Shown here piece after piece: positions 61,001 through 64,000 of a stretch of 64,000 bases of DNA. The stretch covers positions 1,116,001 to 1,180,000 of the forward strand of contig BSDZ01000079.1 of assembly GCA_030268105.1 (NCBI GenBank), read 5' to 3'. The translations under genes and the position numbers were made by a program. The notes beneath the pieces were generated by a model. It searched no databases. It was not told where the DNA came from and saw only the letters and a list, made by a program, of their open reading frames with translations. The stretch is from Volvox africanus (lineage: Eukaryota > Chlorophyta > Chlorophyceae > Chlamydomonadales > Volvocaceae). Position 1 is the stretch's first letter. The number at the start of each line of letters is the position of its first letter.

Positions 61001-63810
61001 GGGCATTGGAGTGCCTCAAGGAACTGTTGGTGAGCAACATGACACAGAACCTGCAGCTGGTGGTCAATATCGCGAAGGAGTACACGGAGCAGCTCACGCC
61101 CGCCAAGATCATCGAGTTGTTCGAGGCATACAATTCGTATCATGGCCTGTATTTCTACCTGGGCTCTCGCATCGCATTCACTGAGGTGAGAGTCCGTTGC
61201 CATCTGGACGCACGTACCGACGTGCAGATGTTGTCCTGCCACTCTGGAGGCAGACCGAAAAGCCGTCGGTAGATTGTCGAGTCTCCGTCCCGGTATAAGA
61301 CATCACCATGCGCGAATATATCTCTCTGGCAATCATACAGGCTTGAAGTATATGATGCTCCGCCGCTGGGTACTTCTTTGGACCGCTGTAGGTTGTTGCC
61401 TCCATGCCTGTGCTGAGAATCCTGAAACGATCACGCTATGCCCCATCTCCCTGTCTCAACGTAGAACCCTGAGGAGCACTTCAAGTACATTGAGGCTGCC
61501 GCGCGCACTGGCAATCTGAAGGAGGTAGAGCGCGTCACACGCGAGTCTTCGTTTTACCCGCCAGAGAAGGTGAAGGCGTTCCTCATGGAGGCGAAGCTGC
61601 CCGATGCCCGGCCGCTCATCAATGTGTGCGACCGCTTCGATATGGTGGAGGATCTGACGCAGTACCTGTAAGTGGCGCGTTCGGTGCGAACTGTAGCTGG
61701 ATATTTGCCTGCTGCGTAGGGTGCTGCGCGTGGTAATACACTTGGGCATTGCCTCTCATGGGACGTGCATGGGTTACCGCACCTAAAGACTTTATTGATT
61801 CTAGGTATGGATCATTATCATTATCAGGATCATAGTCATTGTCATCATCATCATCACGCAGTGTTATCGCTCTTTAAGTAGTGTCCAGCAGGTCAATCGT
61901 GGCGCACACGGGTGGTTCTTTACGCGGCTTAGGTCTCTGGGCTGTTGATGGACTTACACTGTGCCTCGCCACCATGGCGAACATCCATCATCCCATTCCC
62001 AGGTTTGCTAACAACATGCTCCGCTACATTGAGGGCTACGTCCAAAAAGTGAACCCCAGCAAGACGCCGGCGGTGGTGGGTGCTCTGCTGGATTGTGAGG
62101 CGCCCGACGACTTTATCAACAATCTGATCCTCTCAGTGCGTTCGCTGCTGCCTGTGGATGGGCTGGTGGAGGCGGTGGAGCGCCGTAACCGTCTGAAGCT
62201 ATTGACGCCATTCCTGGAGCACCTCATCAGCGAGGGCAGCCAGGACCCGCACGTACACAATGCACTGGGTAAGGCGTCACGCTTGTTTAGCCCCTACATC
62301 TCTCTTTTCCGGATGTTCTCACATCCGCCGTTCGTGCCCGTTCATCCGGGCGAGAGGCGTTTTATTGTGCTTATTGCTTCGGCGCGTACACAGCTTGTAG
62401 TAACCGGCCGAATAGTGACACGCTGGCCTTATCTTGTGTTACGTAGGTAAGATCATCATCGACACCAACAACAATCCGGAGCACTTCCTTACCACGAATC
62501 CATTCTACGATTCCCTGGTTGTGGGCAAGTGAGTATTTGGACAACAGTCACCGCTGTAAGCTGCCACAGGACCTCTGGCAACGAGAGGCTCCCTTTTTAC
62601 CTACGAGTATGCCGGACGTTGCATGTGATCGTGCAAGAATTACTCAACTCTTATGCTGGCAACCCGGATGATGCCAGGTCTTGCTACTGTAATTGATGCC
62701 TTGCAGGTATGCTGAGAAGCGCGACCCCAACCTCGCTGTCATCGCCTACAAGCGGGGGCAGTGCGACGACGCCCTTATTGATTGCACGTCCAAAAACGCG
62801 CTTTTCAAGCCACAAGCCAGGTGAGAGGCAGTGTAGGCGCCATACATCCGGTGGTCAGCACGCAATCGTCATTGTAGTGCTCCCATTGAACGCATTACGC
62901 ATGTAACCGTCCATCAGCACTGCGAGAGCCACGGCTTGAATGTGGGTACCGTACCTACTGAAAAGGTAAACAAGCACGGGACCTGCTTCTTGCTCTTTGC
63001 CGCAGGTATATCGTTGAGAGGGCTGATCCTACCCTGTGGGGTAAGGTGCTGGACGAGGCAAACCCCCACCGCGCTTCGCTTATTGAGCAGGTGGTGGGCA
63101 CAGCTCTGCCAGAGAGCCGAAACCCGGAGCAGGTAGGTGGAGTTGCGCCAAGCGCTGGGACCGAAAGCGTTAGCCGGTTTCCAAGCCAATCTGGCCAACA
63201 GCTTCAAATGTACGTTAACGGGTTTATGGGAAGAGAGATAGTTGGTTTGCTCACGTCAACATCTTCGACACTGGTCCTGCATGAGTGCATTTATCTCGCC
63301 ATCCTTGTCCAGTATGTGCACGTCGGCTTAGTGAAATGCGTGCCTGCCTGGCTGCAGGTCAGCGTGACGGTCAAGGCGTTCATGGCTCAAGGCCTGCAGG
63401 CGGAGCTCATCGAGCTGTTGGAGAAGATTGTGCTGCAGAACAGTGCCTTCTCCAATAACGCCAACCTGCAGAATCTGCTCATCCTCACGGCCATCAAGTC
63501 CGATAAGTCTCGCGTGAAGGTAAATGTGGCGCGCTAAACCTCTCGCCATGTGGAGTGCGGGCGGAGTGAACACGGGTATATCAGGCCTTTAGCTGGCATT
63601 CACCCCACTCATGGTGCCGGAAGCATGACAATATTTCGTGGCAGAGCTGCACCTTTGCTTGCTTTGCTGTTGCTGCTGCTGCAGGGCTACATCTATCGCC
63701 TCGACAACTTCGATGGCCCCGCTGTGGCGGAGAAAGCCATCGAGCACGGGCTTGCGGAAGAGGCGTTTGAGATTTACAAGAAATTCAACAAACGCGTGGA
63801 GGCCATTAAG
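55015..63810 (+). CDS. CHC: Clathrin heavy chain, 5' two thirds (continues past the window)
   Basis: Clathrin heavy chain forms the triskelion coat of vesicles. Twenty-two exons agree in phase: 55015-55056, 55123-55494, 55609-55742, 55877-55973, 56176-56284, 56677-56753, 57089-57252, 57936-58143, 58599-58741, 58881-58944, 59282-59371, 59866-60069, 60296-60412, 60609-60773, 60964-61185, 61465-61667, 62003-62268, 62447-62528, 62707-62820, 63006-63132, 63358-63519 and 63685-63810. They give 1096 residues of about 1700. The start is [13 protein letters not shown], preceded by GCCACC. The beta-propeller ([29 protein letters not shown]-like [13 protein letters not shown]) is followed by the linker and CHC repeats ([74 protein letters not shown]). 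The intron after 60412 has a GC donor. Exon phase and homology leave no doubt. Confidence 0.96.
57338..57540. repeat. Dispersed repeat inside clathrin heavy chain intron 7
   Basis: Diverged partner of 28994-29200 (shared blocks listed there). It sits within the 683-base intron between exons 57089-57252 and 57936-58143, in the same orientation as the other copy. No coding capacity. Confidence 0.65.
57609..57635. repeat. Perfect 12-bp hairpin GTCGTGCCTAAC
   Basis: GTCGTGCCTAAC (57609-57620), three spacer bases, then its exact complement GTTAGGCACGAC (57624-57635). It follows the dispersed repeat in the same intron. The GTCGTGCC core recurs behind the other copy at 29258-29315, suggesting a shared element end. 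Confidence 0.75.
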
Positions 63811-64000
63811 GTACTTGCCTGGATTTGGCCCCGCTGATTATCTGCACGAAACGTTGTGGTCACGATTGTGTACTTGCTGAACGGTTTCAGCAATCAGCAT
63901 TGTGCCTGGCTTCTGCGGTCCAAATCTCACACGAGTGACATCCGTACGAGTGCATACGCCACTCGTTGCCACTTTTGCTGGTTCGATGAGAGGTCGTAGC

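Noticed and set aside
1..64000. tRNA, rRNA or riboswitch genes
   Set aside because: None was recognised on reading both strands. A covariance-model search would be needed to exclude small RNAs.

Overview
The window reads as nuclear DNA of a green alga, most likely a volvocine (Chlamydomonas/Volvox-type) species. Genes are cut into many short exons by introns with GT(GC)-AG borders. Coding exons are GC-rich while introns and spacers are AT-richer. Alanine-, glycine- and proline-rich low-complexity stretches and many microsatellites are present, and a TGTAA polyadenylation-type signal follows at least one stop codon. The proteins are plant/algal in type (clathrin heavy chain, MRS2, QWRF/AUG8, Raf-like kinase). 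All gene models were assembled by eye from exon reading frames, splice borders and phase.

Layout. 1-16.4 kb is a rearranged region. A segment of at least 4.15 kb (1-4148) recurs at 11737-16347. It carries two near-identical copies of an unrecognised helical-protein gene (minus strand) and two differently broken copies of a major-facilitator fragment (plus strand). Between the copies lies a Raf-like kinase gene (minus) in which a 1.2-kb block coding the N-lobe was itself duplicated, so that a second, truncated kinase domain is fused behind the first. 17.3-22.7 kb holds a head-to-head pair: a small protein with DEN-box and destruction-box motifs laid out as in the plant securin PATRONUS (minus), and a QWRF-family augmin subunit 8 (plus). 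22.7-29.7 kb is mostly gene-poor, with a hairpin element, microsatellites and two decayed fragments that look bacterial: HflK and a TolC-family outer-membrane protein. 29.8-45.4 kb holds a JmjC/cupin-type oxygenase (minus), an ICT1/ArfB peptidyl-tRNA hydrolase (plus), a NAA50 N-acetyltransferase (minus) and a DEDDy 3'-5' exonuclease with a zinc ribbon (plus). A further bacterial-looking AT-rich pseudogene (possibly TraH-like) sits between the first two. 47.2-52.0 kb is an MRS2-type magnesium transporter (plus). 55.0 kb to the window end is clathrin heavy chain (plus), cut off by the window after 22 exons.

The most unusual signal is the set of AT-rich, alpha-proteobacterium-like gene remnants (HflK, TolC, possibly TraH and others) scattered between algal genes and broken by stops and frameshifts. 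They look like nuclear insertions of DNA from a Rickettsiales-type endosymbiont. Such endosymbionts are known from volvocine algae (from memory). Second is the divergent securin-like/augmin pair, two mitotic genes that may share one promoter region.
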